From Cryptomeria japonica (taxonomy: Eukaryota > Streptophyta > Pinopsida > Cupressales > Cupressaceae), in assembly GCF_030272615.1 (NCBI RefSeq), contig NC_081410.1, positions 506,574,442 through 506,638,441 of the forward strand: a stretch of DNA of 64,000 nucleotides, in the 5' to 3' direction. The translations under genes were made by a program, and so were the position numbers. The stretch's first letter is position 1, and each line of letters begins with the position of its first letter. Positions 47,158 to 59,349 of the stretch are shown here, piece after piece. A model generated the notes under the pieces. The model ran no database searches, was not told the origin of the DNA, and saw only the letters and a program-made list of their open reading frames with translations.

Positions 47158-48719
47158 TGATAATTGAATGATGAATGAATAGTACCAAACCGGTACTGAG
47201 AGGAGGGGGTGAATCAGTACAGACAAAATTCAGTCCAAAACCGGTTTGACAGCAAATACTCCAAATGACTGGCAAACAGTGACACTAGTTGAAACAAAGT
47301 GCAACAGGTAAGACCCAGAACAACTAAAACAATCATAAACTAGTTACTCACTTAGCTTTCCTCTTAGCTCAATACTATAGGACCATTACACCCTCATGCA
47401 TGAACATGTAAACTATCATCAAATCTTCACAATAGTTAGTTCAATATGTTTTATAAACAGGCATAAAACACAGAACCATCATATGCTTAACAGGTAATAA
47501 CAAAGCACCACAAGATAAAAGCATCACATATGACACACATATTTTTCATGTGGAAACCCAATTAGGAAAAACCACGGTGGGGATGAATACCCACAAGCTG
47601 CTTTTTGAACTCTTTAGAAGTCCACTCTATTAGGAGCCTTGTCTGGTTAAAGACATTACAATAGGTTCTGCTAGGAACCGATCTTATTAGGGATCACCTG
47701 GTTAAGGGATGGCTATAATACCTGGTTAAGGGTTAAACCCGGTTAGGGTTACCTTGTTAGAGGATTTTAAGAACTCAATAGCTAAAGGATCTCCAGAGCT
47801 CTATAGCTTCCCAGAACTCAATAACTTCAAGTTACCCTGTTAAAGGATTTGTATCAAGCCAGTTAAGGCTACCCTGTTAAGGGATTTCACAATTGTTGAA
47901 GTGGGTAAAGATCAACAGGAATTATAATGATCTGGTAACAACACTCAATGCTAATGCAGATCCATTTTGGCTCCTCTTCACCTTCTACACATTCACTTGG
48001 CAGGTATCTCTTCTCTCTTTTGGTCTGGCAAGAATCACGTATCACTTCCCTTGGATACACTCATACAACTTTTGCCAACAACTTTAGAAAGGAACACAAC
48101 ATCAACCTTATAGGAAACTGACAGGTCGGTAGCAAAAACCCTAAACCCTAAACCTGTTAGGTTAAGTAATTCAAGCGGTTCAATCTTGACCATTGAATCA
48201 TACTGCATTAAATGCAACAATCTTGAATCGATCTCAAGACATTCTCCATCGTCCATTATCCATCGATTTCATGGCGGCTGATAACCCATCATGCATTATC
48301 ACCATTTGACAAACTTTGCACATTCCCAAGGTGGTTAGGGATAGTCTTCTTCATGCAAGATCCTTCATGCACACAGGGCTTACGTGGCAACACGATCTGT
48401 TCTCCATTATATTGCTAATTCATCACACAAATATCACCGATTGAGTCACGCAGGCTTAAGGTACTCCAACTGGAAACCCTGAGGTGGAAACTACCTACCA
48501 ACCGGTAGTCATACAATGTTTCCATGTGTCGGTTCCCATAACTACATGTCGGTTCACCTTGACATGCCGATTCATCTTGAACAAATATACCACTTCACTC
48601 ATATGTCAGTTCACTCTTCTCACATATCACATATGTCGGTTCACATCATATCACATATTGACATCAATGACAACATACAATATCTTTATGTCCTTATACC
48701 GGTTCACATAATGCCAACA
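47158..48719 (-). repeat. Copia 1 5' LTR (right on plus strand)
   Basis: 1562 bp. On the plus strand it starts TGATAATTGAATG and ends AATGCCAACA, followed by GGCTA. ORFs called inside it are present in both LTRs by homology and are not genes. Confidence 0.92.
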
Positions 48720-49362
48720 GGCTATTGGATGGTATTCTTAGTCATTACCTTAGTGAGTTTGATTGACCAACTATTTTGAATGATTTTCACTATTTATTTT
48801 CCATGTGAGTACATTTAAGCATTACTTTCTGGGATGGATTTTAATTTTACATGGTTGTGATGGTTACTGTGGTTATGGGGTCAAACACCTTTGAAGGATT
48901 GCTATAAATATCTTATTTGTCTCAAGTAGCTATTAAGACTTGTATTAATTGTAAATTAATAAATATTTATACTCTTGTTCTTTGTGATCAAAATTACTAT
49001 ATCTCTTAAAATAAATTTTTTTAATGAGAGCTATATGTTAGAAGAATTAATTAATTTAAATTAAACACAGATAATTTATTTTATACCAAAACAGATAATA
49101 ATATATACACGTAATATTGCTACACACTTTCCTCTTGACCAACCTTGTTACTGTTATATAATATAAATGAAGTTATTGCGTAACAATTTCTTACAAACTT
49201 TAGTAGGTTTTGTCAACTAGGTGATGAATATGAACTAACTAGACAGGACAATGGGAAAAACTTACAAAATGCTTTATAGGAGTGCAAAGATGAATCTGAC
49301 AATAATACTACATATGTAATAGCTATACAAAAACACCTATCAAACAAAAATATTTTAAATAG
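48720..49362. repeat. Direct repeat copy 1, right fragment: duplicated 3' flank of the P450 gene
   Basis: It aligns with 50771-50965 and then 51388-51843. The alignment stops at TTTTAAATAG (49353-49362), which in the other copy is the P450 stop-codon region (51837-51844). It therefore carries P450 3' flanking DNA without any P450 coding sequence. About 420 bp (50966-51387) present in copy 2 are absent here. Confidence 0.8.
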
Positions 49363-50620
49363 ATTTGGGAGGCAATGACATCTTCATTGGGTTGGGTCCT
49401 TGCTGATGACACTCTTGATTGCTTCTTTGGGGCCTTGGGTTTTGCGCTTTTTGTAGCTTCTGGGCTATTTTCTCTTAGTGGAGATGATAGTTAAGGTTTT
49501 GTCTCCTGGCCATCCTATGGAGGTCGGCTTGTTTCTTTTTGAGATAAATTTAGGGTTGGTTGGAGATGATGTGTCCTACCATGCTCAGGTTGTCATTTCT
49601 CTCTGTTTCAGTGGTGCCTTTATCTTCTACTTCAAAGGCCATGCTTGAGGTGGAGTTTTGAGAGGTTGAAAATCTCAAGTCTTGTTTCCAAATCTCCCGA
49701 TCTGTTCAAGGAGGATGGTGTTTGTTCTTGTCTCTTGTACATATTTTCTCCTTCTTGTAGGTTGCTTTCTTTGAGGGGATGGCTGAGTGATACGCTACCC
49801 CTGGTGTTATTTGTAGTTCTTTCTCTATGGGTTGTTTTGTATGGTCCTATTTTTTTTGGCCCTTTGGTTGGCTTCCCTTTTATTTTGTGTCTTCTTCCTC
49901 AACATCTTTGGTTCTCTCTAGTTATTTCTATAGAGGTGGCTCTATCTTGTTTAGAGGTGAATATGGATGGTGCTGCAGATGACCTATCTTCTATTGAGGT
50001 GAAGTTCTTTGCTACGGTTGATGATAGGAAATGCTATCGAGGAGCTATTGGTGTGCTATATCTTGGCTATCTGGGGATTTAGATGGGAATTTCTATGGAA
50101 TTATCTCCATTTTTCTCCTATTGAGGCAGATAGAGTGGAGGGTTTGATTTTCTCAATGCTACTCAAGGAGGCCGATGGTGCCCTATTTCGTGGTTGTTTA
50201 GGATCAGAGAATAGTCTTTAATCGTGTTTCTTTCCTTTTTCACCTATTGAGGTGGTGATCTTGGAGGATTTTTTGTGCTCGTCCATGATCATTATGAAAA
50301 TCAAGGTTATGGGAGTCATTCAAAAACTCAATGTTTTTGGTTGTGGGAACCCTGTAAAACCCACTTTCAAGGTTGAGGGAGGCTGGAAAATCTCTATGTT
50401 CTTTGTTTCTCTCAAGGACATGCTGGATGCTAGTAGTTTTCTAGGGCCCAATTTCGCCAGTGTTTGCTCTTGGTTAGGGTTCAACTTTGGGGTTTTTTGT
50501 GGCCAAAAGATTCTATTACAGGTTATGAAAGCTTGGGAAAATCCTTCATGTTGGATGAGGGTGCCTGAAAAAACCCTCGTTCTTTATTTTTTAGGTTTTT
50601 GGTTTGGTAAATAGGACCCT
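49363..50620. other. Unassigned spacer between direct repeats
   Basis: The sequence is T/G-rich, with plus-strand frames 49645-50082, 50009-50221 and 50252-50614. The translations are hydrophobic and partly low-complexity, and I recognise no domain. Words such as CTATTGAGGTG recur (49930, 49990, 50120, 50230). It could be a decayed element inserted between the repeats. It is not clearly a gene. Confidence 0.4.
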
Positions 50621-51836
50621 CTGCTTTGACCAACCTATTTTGTAATACCTTTTGGCAAGAATGGTTGCTTTCTTTTATTTCGAGTGATTTACATGACCTT
50701 GATTTTGTGGGTTTTCTTAAACATGATCATTCTAAGTTTTTTTGATCTATTTGTGGGTTTCATTGAACATGGCTATTAGATGGCATTCTTAGTCATTTCC
50801 TTAGTGAGTTTGATTGACAAACTGTTTTGAATGATTTCCACTATTTATTTTCCATGTGAGTACATTTAAGCATTAATTTCTGGGATGGATTTTAATTTTC
50901 CATGGTTTTGATGGTTACTGTGGCTATGGGGTCAAACACCTTTGAATATTTTAAGGATTGCTATAAATGTCATAAAATAACTCTACGTATTTGAAGCCTT
51001 TAGGATAAGAAAGTTTAGAATGCACTTAAAATTTAAGAGTGTTTTAGACATGAATAGATATGAATGAAGTGTATGCAGATTCTCTCACCATGGGAATTTT
51101 ACTCGTTGTCATGTATTTTGGTAGTGAGGGTGTAGATATTAGTTGAGGAATTAGTCTGGTTATCTTGACAGTTTCAATGATTGTGATAGTTTTTTTATAT
51201 GGATAAATCTATCTTACTTTGCATTAGGAAAACAAATTTCATTTGGTTCTTGTCATTTAACCATATAAAAAATGAGATGACATAAAAATTAAAAAAAAAA
51301 ATGAAATATATATGGTTTAGGAGCCTAAACATGATATTGCCAACCTTTGCTTTTTTATGACGATAGATATGAAAGCAAACTAAATGATCAGTATTTGTCT
51401 CATGTAGCTATTAAGACTTGCATTAATCGTAAGTTAATACATGTTTATACTCTTGTTCTTTGTGATAAGAATTACTTTATCTCTTAAAATAAATTTCTTT
51501 AACGAGAGCTATATGTTAGAAAAAATAATTAATTTTAATTAAATGTACAGATAATTAATTTTATACCAAAACAGATAATAGTATATACACGTAATACTGC
51601 TACACACTTTACTCTTGAACAACCTTGTTACTTGTTATATAATATAAATGAAGTTATTGCGTAACAATTTCATACAAACTTGAGTAGGTTTTGTCAACTA
51701 AGTGATGAACAATGAACTAACTAGTTAGGACAATGCGAAAAACTTACAAAATGCTTTGCAGGAGTGCAAACATGAATCTGACAATAATACTGCCTATGTA
51801 ATAACTATGCAAAAACACCCATCAGACGACAATCTT
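50621..51836. repeat. Direct repeat copy 2 and P450 3' flank
   Basis: This is the uninterrupted copy of the sequence split by copia 1. It preserves the empty target GGCTA at 50771-50775. It runs up to the P450 stop codon and probably contains the 3' UTR of that gene on the minus strand. Confidence 0.75.
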
Positions 51837-53433
51837 TTAAATAGGATATTCAGCTGTGAGCCTCCATGAACGGCGGACGAACAGTGGATTCTTTCTTGGA
51901 ACAGTTAATCCAAACTCTTCCTCCACATCCACCTCCCCCTCCACAGTCCAGTCAAAGCAATGAAGTAGCCGAGCAAGTGCCAACTCAATAACAGAAAGAG
52001 CCATAGAAATTCCAGGGCACCCTCTTCTTCCAGTTCCGAATGGCAACAAATCGAAGTCCTGACCTCTGACATCTTTATTACTGCCCATGAATCGGTCGGG
52101 CTTGAACAGATGAGCATCTTTCCAAACGTTTTCATCCCTTCCCATCGCCCACACGTTCACATACAGCCGTGTCTTTGGTGGAACAAAATATCCTCCCACA
52201 CTGCAGCCTTCAATCGACTCGTGTGGAACCAGCAGAGGAGCTGGCGGATGAAATCGAAAAGTTTCTTTCACCACGCATCGCAAGCAGTTGAACTTTCTGA
52301 CGTCACTCTCATTTACACTGCGGTCTCTGCCCACTGTTGATTCCATCTCTTGCTGTGCTCGTGCCAGCATTGCAGGATTCCTCAGCAGCTCAGTCATTGC
52401 CCATTCTATAGTTGTCGACGATGTTTCTATTCCCGCATTTAACATGTCCTGCACAATTTTATTTAGTTTCTTTGAGCGAATACACATTTTCAATGGTGAC
52501 AGTTCAAACTTATTCTAAAACTTACCACGATGATTGCTTTGATGTTGACCCGTGAGACTGTTTGGTCCTCAGTCTCGGCCATGTCGAGCAGTACGTCTAC
52601 CATGTCTCTAACGCTATCTTCTTTCTTCAATTTTCCTTCCCCCATTCTACGATGAATGTGGTCATCGATTACGTTCTCAGCAAATTCATCCAATATTTTG
52701 TGAACAGCCTGCATGCGACTACGGATTCCGTTAAAGTCGAGCCAGTCGAGGTAAGGAACGAAATCACCAAAACAAAATGCACCGGCCACACCAAACGTCT
52801 CCTCGACCATTTGTTTGAAGCCATGCCCTCCACTCAAGTCGTTGTCGGAGTAAGTCCTGCTGGCAAACATTCTGCAGGTAATATTTTGTGTGAGTGAGGA
52901 GAGGCTTTTCTTCACATCCACTCACTGCACTCCTTGACCGCTTTCCTGCCAGATGGAGGCGATCATGGCAGACACTTCTTCCTCTCTAACGAATCTGAAA
53001 GAATCGATTCTCTTCACTGTGAGCACCTCCACCGTCAACAGTTTTCTCATGTCCCTCCAGTAGCTCCATAAGGGCCGAAAGCCACGTCTTTATGATCATA
53101 GCCTACCTATTTCCCCACTTCACAGTTTGGTCTGCTTGCAAAGGCCAAATTATGCGTTTTGAGAAATTCTTTTGCCATGGCTGCAGAAGACACCACAACA
53201 GTGGGGACGGAACCCAAACGGAGAAACATAATGGATCCGTATCTCCTTGCCAGCGCCGTAAGAGACTGATGAGGAAGGTTTCCCAAGAGATGGAGACTTC
53301 CTATGACAGGCCATGGAAGTGGTCCAGGAGGCAGTTTCAGTCTGCTACCATCCCTCCCCAGCTTATAGAGGAAGCAGCAGAAGAGGAAGAAAACCCCAAG
53401 GCCAATAGTGACGGCCTCTTTGAGGGATTCCAT
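51837..53433 (-). pseudogene. Cytochrome P450 pseudogene, CYP71 clan (CYP750-like), two exons
   Basis: P450s of this clan are haem mono-oxygenases anchored in the endoplasmic reticulum that modify plant secondary metabolites. Exon 1 is 53433-52526, exon 2 is 52448-51837, with a GT-AG intron of 77 bp. Correcting one missing base gives about 506 codons, the usual family length. Landmarks: an N-terminal membrane segment (GLGVFFLFCCFLY), the proline hinge LPPGPLPWPVIG, I-helix AGIETSS, K-helix KETFR, FKPDRF, and haem loop PFGTGRRGCPG. Lesions: TAG at codon 109 (53107-53109), a 1-bp deletion near 53061-53066, and TGA near codon 171 (52922-52924). No functional protein is expected. The intron position at the I-helix is typical of the clan. 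The CYP750 assignment is inference from overall similarity. Confidence 0.9.
52449..52525 (-). other. Intron of the P450 pseudogene
   Basis: The donor is GTAAGT after ATCATCGTG and the acceptor is TTGTGCAG before GACATGTTAAATGC. Splicing joins the exons in frame just before the I-helix AGIETSS. Confidence 0.9.
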
Positions 53434-53662
53434 GCTACAGAGAAAAGGAAAAGCTGCAAGGCTGCAATGAATGGAAACCCAGAGGCCAACGCTTATAACA
53501 GTTGCTCAGTAACAATAAAATATCAGTACACTGTGACGTGAAGATTCATTCCAGAAAACTTGGAGTGCTCGTACACCATACGACATTGAGGTTATATGAG
53601 CGTCACGCGTGCATCATGGGACTGGCAAATTCAAACGTTCCGAGTTTCAACTACACCGCAAA
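53434..53662. other. Immediate upstream region of the P450 pseudogene
   Basis: This is the probable old promoter and 5' UTR on the minus strand. No TATA box stands out clearly. Confidence 0.4.
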
Positions 53663-53876
53663 GGAAACGTCTACGGAGCCACCTAAATTCATTTGTTACG
53701 AAGGAGACATTTAGCTGTTTTTGTAACACTCTCCTTGTACACCCACCATATGTTTTAGGTAGCTGGATAGCTGCTACGGAAACTTCTAAATGCATTTGTT
53801 CCGAAGGAGACATTTAGCTACTTTTCGAACACTCTTTTTATACACCATATGTCTTTGGCGGCTAGATAGCTGCTAC
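53663..53876. repeat. Two-unit tandem repeat upstream of P450
   Basis: Units 53663-53777 and 53778-53876 share GAAGGAGACATTTAGCT, ACACTC, ACCATATG and GATAGCTGCTAC. The second unit carries small deletions. The repeat lies 230-440 bp upstream of the P450 start, where it could have been part of the promoter. Confidence 0.8.
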
Positions 53877-54843
53877 CTTTAATTGCACTTGTTGGAGGCT
53901 TGAGAGATTAAAAGAGGTCCTTCAAATCTACAATTACACATATAATTGTAATAGTAATTAAATATCACAATAACCTAATATCAAGAATGAAAAAAAAACA
54001 TACATATATATAGATAGTTAATTAAACATTTCTAATCAAGAATAAAAAATAATATATGTTCAAGACAACCTGTCATTTACTTGAAGATCTAATAACTCAC
54101 CTTAAAAACTTTTTAGATACATCTAATAGCATGTACACCAGAAGGGATGCAAGGATCACACCGATAGAAAAATATTTCTTAGTTAATATGTGAGAAAGTA
54201 CAATTCGATTTGTGCATGTAAGACATTATTTTAGATAGAAATGTTTGCACACGAATATTTACATAAAGGATTAAATGTACCAAACATGACTTTGCATTGT
54301 GATAGAGGTTCCCTAGACATATATAAATGCATGACCTTGTTTCATATTAAAAAATAATTATTGAAGACATTTGTTATATTTAACATACAAAATTTGATTT
54401 TAAAGCCAAATTACAATTATCAAACATGATATATATTTAATTATGTTAAAGTTTGATAACAAACTTTGTCTAAATCTACGTTCATTTCAACTTGACATCT
54501 AATAAATCTAATAAATGTGTTGTATGGTGTATTCTTTTAACCCACTATTAGCATAGATTCTCACATTAAAAAATGCTTAACAAAGAATTAATTTGCATTT
54601 GTTATACTAATTATAACCTATATATAATAAAAATAATTTCAATAATACATTTAGGAGCAACTTCTTTGTTTAACCATTGATTTGTCTTTCTTGCTACAAA
54701 TGGTATTGCCTTGTCAAATATTGTTGACAATCAAAACTACAATGAATGGACCCAACTATAATATCCACTACAAAATCACCCATCATTTTAATCAATGTTT
54801 AAACCAAAAATAAAAGAAAATAATCATTATAATGGAAGCTTCT
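53877..54843. other. AT-rich intergenic DNA
   Basis: No gene or repeat terminus was recognised before the copia 2 LTR at 54844. Confidence 0.45.
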
Positions 54844-55031
54844 TGAAAGGAAATACAAGAGCAAGAAAATTAAAAAATAATTCCAAGTAAGTATGTTGAT
54901 TGAAGTAATGTTACTAAAGTAGAGAGCAACTTGAGAGCAATCACCCAAAACTTGAAGATGAGACACAAGAGCTTTTGAAAGGGCAAAAGCAACGAAAAAC
55001 CCCTTATGTATTATTAATGAACGAAAATCCT

Positions 55032-55082
<51 letters not shown>

Positions 55083-55380
55083 CATTACAATGATATCCAA
55101 AGTGAAAAATGAAAAGAGAAGAATCTCTTAAATAGAGATGAGAAGAGGAGAAACAAAGTAGCTTCTAAATCTATGAATGCCACCATTCATAATATGTGTG
55201 TGGAATGTGTCAAGATCCTCTTAAGGAGGATAAACTAAAATTCCTTAATAAAGGAAAATAAAATAAATGACTTGTCCTCACACATGTACTAGAGGAAAAA
55301 TTACATGTAGGGATTTCAATGGAATATCCCAAATTGAATACAAATAAACCTAAGACAAGTAAAGATTAAATATTCTAACA
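54844..55380 (-). repeat. Copia 2 3' LTR (left on plus strand)
   Basis: 537 bp. On the plus strand it runs from TGAAAGGAAATACAAG to ATTCTAACA, with a (GA)n tract at 55035-55080. The polypurine tract (minus strand AAGGGGGGA) abuts it at 55381-55389. Confidence 0.9.
55035..55080. repeat. (GA)n microsatellite in LTR
   Basis: About 23 GA units. The partner LTR has a shorter, interrupted tract (62143-62176). Confidence 0.95.
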
Positions 55381-55389
55381 TCCCCCCTT
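55381..55389 (-). other. Polypurine tract of copia 2
   Basis: The plus strand TCCCCCCTT reads AAGGGGGGA on the element strand, next to its 3' LTR. Confidence 0.75.
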
Positions 55390-55407
55390 AAGCTTTACTT
55401 GGGGAGT

Positions 55408-56248
55408 TTACATCAAACCCTTCAATGGGTTGCAAACCAAGATTTTTACTATGAAATTGGAACTTTTCTTTACAAAGTTGTTTTTTTTAAATATCAGCAA
55501 CTTGGTCTTTGCTCTTGCAATATATAAGTGAAACTTTCTTGTCTTCAATTTGTTATCTAATAAAGTGGTGTTGGAGAGAAATATTTTTGGTCCTTTCATG
55601 GAAGATAGGATTATTAAGCAGGGCAATAGCACTTTGATTGTCACAATACAATGGTGTTGGATCTTTTTGAGGTAGCCCCAAATCTTCAAACAATCTTCTA
55701 ATCTATAAGGCTTCTTTAAAGGCATTAGTGCATCCTTTATATTCAACTTCTGTGGAACCAAGTGAAGTGGATTGTTGTTTCTTATTATTCCAAGAAATGA
55801 CACCCAAACCAACAAAGAAACATTATCCACAAGTAGATTTCTCATCATTGGGATCTCCCCCTAGATCCGAATCAGTAAATCCTTTTAAAGTAAAATCACA
55901 ATTTGCATCATAAATTAAACCAACATGAAGAGTTCCTTTAATATATCTCAAATTATTTTTTGCAACTTTAAAGTGAGTTTGTTGAGGTTCAGATATAAAT
56001 CTAGAAACTAAACCCACACTATAAGAAATATCTAGTTTAATAAGATTTAAATAATTTAAACTTCTAACTAATTGTCTATATAAAGTAGCATCAACTAAAG
56101 GAGTTTTCATACCAAGCATTAATTTTGTGCCTAATTCACATGGAGTAGAAACATGATTAGCATCATTCATTTTAAACATGTCTAAAAGATCTTGAGCATA
56201 TTTACTTTGAGATAGAAAAATACTATTACTTGTTTGCCAAATTTGCAT
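55408..56248 (-). pseudogene. Copia 2 reverse transcriptase C-terminus and RNase H
   Basis: The part 56248-55823 shows IFLSQSKYAQDLLDMF, ATLYRQLVRSLNYL and NNLRYIKGT, ending at GFTDSDLGGDPNDEKSTCG in RNase H. The frame then shifts. The rest of RNase H (catalytic-type residues, closing part near the PPT) is spread over other frames in 55848-55408. It degraded the RNA strand when active. Confidence 0.85.
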
Positions 56249-56292
56249 TCATGTAAAAGTCCTAAATCAATCATTTGAAATTTTTGATTGAG

Positions 56293-56900
56293 CTAAAACT
56301 TAATTTCATAAATCAAACTATTGGAACTTGAAGTTAGAATTAAATCATCTACGTATAAAATAATAATCATGATGCCATCTTTAGTATGTTTAATATATAA
56401 ATTTGGATCATTTTTGCTTCTAATGAAACCTTGAGAAAGAACTAATGCATTTATCTTAGTATACCATTCTCTAGGAGATTGTTTCAAACCATAAATTGAT
56501 TTCTTTAACTTGCAAACTAAATATTCATTACCTTCCTTAACAAAACTGGGAGGTTGAGACATATAAATTTCCTCATGTAAATCACTATTTAGAAAATCAC
56601 TTTTAACATCCATTTGATGAATAGGCCAATTCATATGAGAAGCTCAAACAAGAACAAACTTAATAGTAGGCATTTTAGCTACAAGAGCAATAGTTTCATT
56701 ATAATCTATGCCTTCGATTTGAGAAAAACCTCTAGCAACTAATCTAGCTTTAAACTTAGTAAATTCATTATTTCAATTCAATTTAGTTTTATATAACCGG
56801 TTATAAGAAACAAGATTTTTACCTTGAGGTAAAGAAACTAAATCCCAAGTTTGATTAGCAAGCAAATTTCATATTCTTCTTGCATAGCTTTTTGCCAATG
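56293..56900 (-). pseudogene. Copia 2 reverse transcriptase
   Basis: The part 56634-56293 contains HQMDVKSDFLN, DLHEEIYMSQPPSF, YGLKQSPREWY and the catalytic box LYVDDLILT with the usual YVDD. Upstream parts (PKG-QAIVVD-like and ARGFSQIEG-like segments) are recognisable in broken frames to about 56900. Compared with copia 1 the coding sequence is more damaged, but the catalytic box is more canonical. Confidence 0.88.
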
Positions 56901-57648
56901 AGGTTGATTTTAGTTTGATCAAAAGAATTAGGAACATTTAAATTCATAATAGTAGACATCAAAGCATAATTGCAATAATTTATCCTTCTAGCTTTCAGTT
57001 TATCCATTCTAGATAAATAATCATCACTGTCTTGAATCAAATTTTTAAACCATTTAGGCTTCCTTTTAGAAGTTATAGATTCATCATTAGAAGAAGAATC
57101 ATTACAACAAGAATATCATGATCATCATCACTATCACTTTTAGAAACATATGCATTAGCAGTAGGGTTTAGATAATGAGTAGGGTTGAGAGAAGGAGGTT
57201 CACCCTCCACAAATACAACCCGACTTTTAACAAATTCATTATCCTGCAGAGTAGAACAATCATAAATACTATTTTCAGCAATACAAACATATCTAGAAAA
57301 TTTAACTTTGTTAGTGACAGGATTGTAAACTCTATATGCTTTATAATATTCATCATAACCAAGAAATATACAAGGAGAAGATCTAGAATCTAATTTTTGC
57401 CTCTTTTCTTCAGGTTTATGAACATAAGAAATGAAACCAAAAATCCTTAAATGATTTCAATTAGGCTTTCTATCGGACCAAGCCTCTTCAAGAGTTATAT
57501 CCCTTAAGGCTTTGGTAGGTGTTCTATTAATAAGATACGTAGAAAAAGCCATAGCTTCAACCCAAAATTTATAATCCATATTCTTGGCATGCAATAAACA
57601 TCTAGTCATTTCAACAATGGTTCTATGCTTCCTTTCCGCTACACCATT
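56900..57648 (-). pseudogene. Copia 2 integrase C-terminus and linker
   Basis: Minus-strand reading in shifting frames shows copia integrase C-terminal features: an RNGVAERK-like stretch near 57640, a WAEAMAFST-like stretch near 57550, and a GYDEYYKAYRVY-like stretch near 57340. A variable linker follows. Frames such as 57362-57168 are partial. The catalytic glutamate region falls here, next to the frame break after 57649. Confidence 0.65.
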
Positions 57649-58190
57649 TCATTGAGGTGTATAGGGAATAGTAAGCTCATGCATAATACCAAAAGATTTC
57701 GAATAACCATTAAATGCATTATGAAAATATTCCTTACCATTATCATTTCTATCGATTTTAATCTTAAAACCATATTGCCTTTCAACAAACATATGAAATT
57801 CAGTAAAAACATCAAGAAGTTGATCCTTGCTATGAAGGAAATAGATCCAAGTTCTCTTGGAAAACACATCAACAAATGTAAGCACATACCTTGATCCTTG
57901 GATGGAGGTATTCTCCATGGGCCCCAAAAGGTCACAATGAATGAGGTGCAATTTATGATTAGCCCCCCATGACTGACCATGACGAAAGGGCTCCCTATGC
58001 ATCTTACCACTCATGCATCTTGTGCATAGAATTTTAGAGCGAACAATGCTAGGCAATCCATCTACCATATTTTCTTTTTGCATCAAGGCAATATTATTAT
58101 AATTTATGTGGCCAAGTCTTTCATGCAGAACAATAAAATCAATTGTAGTAAGCAAAGAATACTTTCAATGAGCAAACTCATAAAAATTGA
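57649..58190 (-). pseudogene. Copia 2 pre-integrase and integrase core
   Basis: The frame 58155-57649 holds the GAG-pre-integrase motif LHERLGHINYNN, the CX2C-type CTRCMSGK, then integrase core landmarks: HCDLLGPM with the first catalytic aspartate, YVLTFVDVFSKRTWIYFL, and IDRNDNGKEYF with the second aspartate. It stops at TIPYTPQ just before the expected glutamate segment. Integrase would insert the DNA copy into chromosomes. Upstream, the reading frame is interrupted by the TIR element. Confidence 0.88.
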
Positions 58191-58345
58191 ATAAGGGCAA
58201 GTGCAAGGTAATGAGTCACAAATTCGCGGAAGTCCGCGCATTGGAAAATGCGCTCTTATAAACGGGGCCCGTTTTCAAAAAATGGGGGCCCGTTTGTGCT
58301 TCGGGCTCCCGAGCCGAAAGGTAACGGGGGCCCGTTTTGTTTACA

Positions 58346-58427
58346 AAACGGGGGCCCGCTTTTAAACAAAACGGGGGCCCGTTTCTAAAAACGGGCCCCC
58401 GTTTTGTTTAAAAGCGGGCCCCCGTTT
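58346..58427. repeat. Perfect 39-bp inverted repeat with 4-nt loop
   Basis: The arms 58346-58384 and 58389-58427 are exact reverse complements, loop CTAA. Each arm contains two GGGGGCCCG blocks joined by an AT-rich CTTTTAAACAAAAC spacer. Related blocks lie at 58262-58345 and 58477-58492. Confidence 0.97.
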
Positions 58428-59327
58428 CTAAACGGCATTTTTCCTTTTTTTCCACAATCCGCCCTTGTTTGAAAATGGGGGCCCGTTTTGTGGAAGTTGA
58501 TTCCACAACCCGCCACTTGACTCGGGATTAGGCCCGAGATAGGCCTGGGATGGCCACACCTGAGACATGGACCTGCAAATTCAAATCTCCATGAATGAAA
58601 GCACAAATATGAACTTCAGAAATAGTTTACGCGCCTCTAATTAGAGAATTTTTATACGAAATTAAAACCCATTTCAGATTATACTGTCTAGATTCTAAAT
58701 ATGTAAATTTATTTAAAAATTGATTATTTTAACTATTTTTCATTTAATTTATACTAAATCGGGTCCATAAATTTGAAATATTAACTAATTTTGTTAATTT
58801 AATAACTTTTTTATTTTAAAGAATTTTGGAAAAAAAATTATATGTCATCAATCTACACAAAATTCTTTTGTATTTAAAAAAAAAAAAAAATCAAAAAATG
58901 TTAAGTTTACATCAAATTATGTGGGTCGTACACGTCAAATTTTTAAAAAGATAATTACGGCCATTAAAAAATTAATTAAAAAAAAAATATTAGAAAAAAA
59001 AATACAAAAAAATATGCTCATCAATCTTCAGTGTGTTACAAACCATTTCCCAAAACGGTTTGAGAAAATAATTTTAATTGTGTCAAAAAGTGTGGGTCAT
59101 ACACATGCATGGTATGGTCCTGAAACAGGCATTTTTAAAACATAGTTTTCAGAACTCCATTTAAAAAGTTATTTTTTATTATGTGGGTATTAAAATAAAT
59201 TATATATTTGGAAACTACACTCAGAGGGCTATCTTTTATATTACTGACTTTTTCCAAGATTCAATCTCTAAGTGTTTCAAAATTTAAGCTCAAATGAGAC
59301 AAAATCTGAAAATCAGGGAAAACACTT

Positions 59328-59349
59328 CCACTTTTTGGCCAAAAAGTGG
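59328..59349. repeat. 22-bp perfect palindrome near right end of TIR element
   Basis: A perfect palindrome centred on TTGGCCAA with arms CCACTTT and AAAGTGG, just inside the right terminal inverted repeat. Confidence 0.95.

Larger units (their letters stand above)
42275..48719 (-). mobile_element. Copia (Ty1) LTR retrotransposon 1, integrase-deleted
   Basis: A 6445-bp element on the minus strand. Both LTRs are 1562 bp (42275-43836 and 47158-48719), TG...CA. The primer site TGGTATCAGAGC is complementary to initiator-methionine tRNA. Gag, zinc knuckle, protease, reverse transcriptase and RNase H follow in copia order, but the integrase region is missing. Target duplication: GGCTA on the right (48720-48724), AGCTA on the left. 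The uninterrupted paralogous site at 50771-50775 reads GGCTA. Several in-frame TAG codons make it inactive. Confidence 0.92.

Noticed and set aside
49645-50614. Hydrophobic plus-strand ORFs between the P450 flank repeats
   Set aside because: Low-complexity translations without a domain, in overlapping or shifted frames. Listed only as unassigned spacer.
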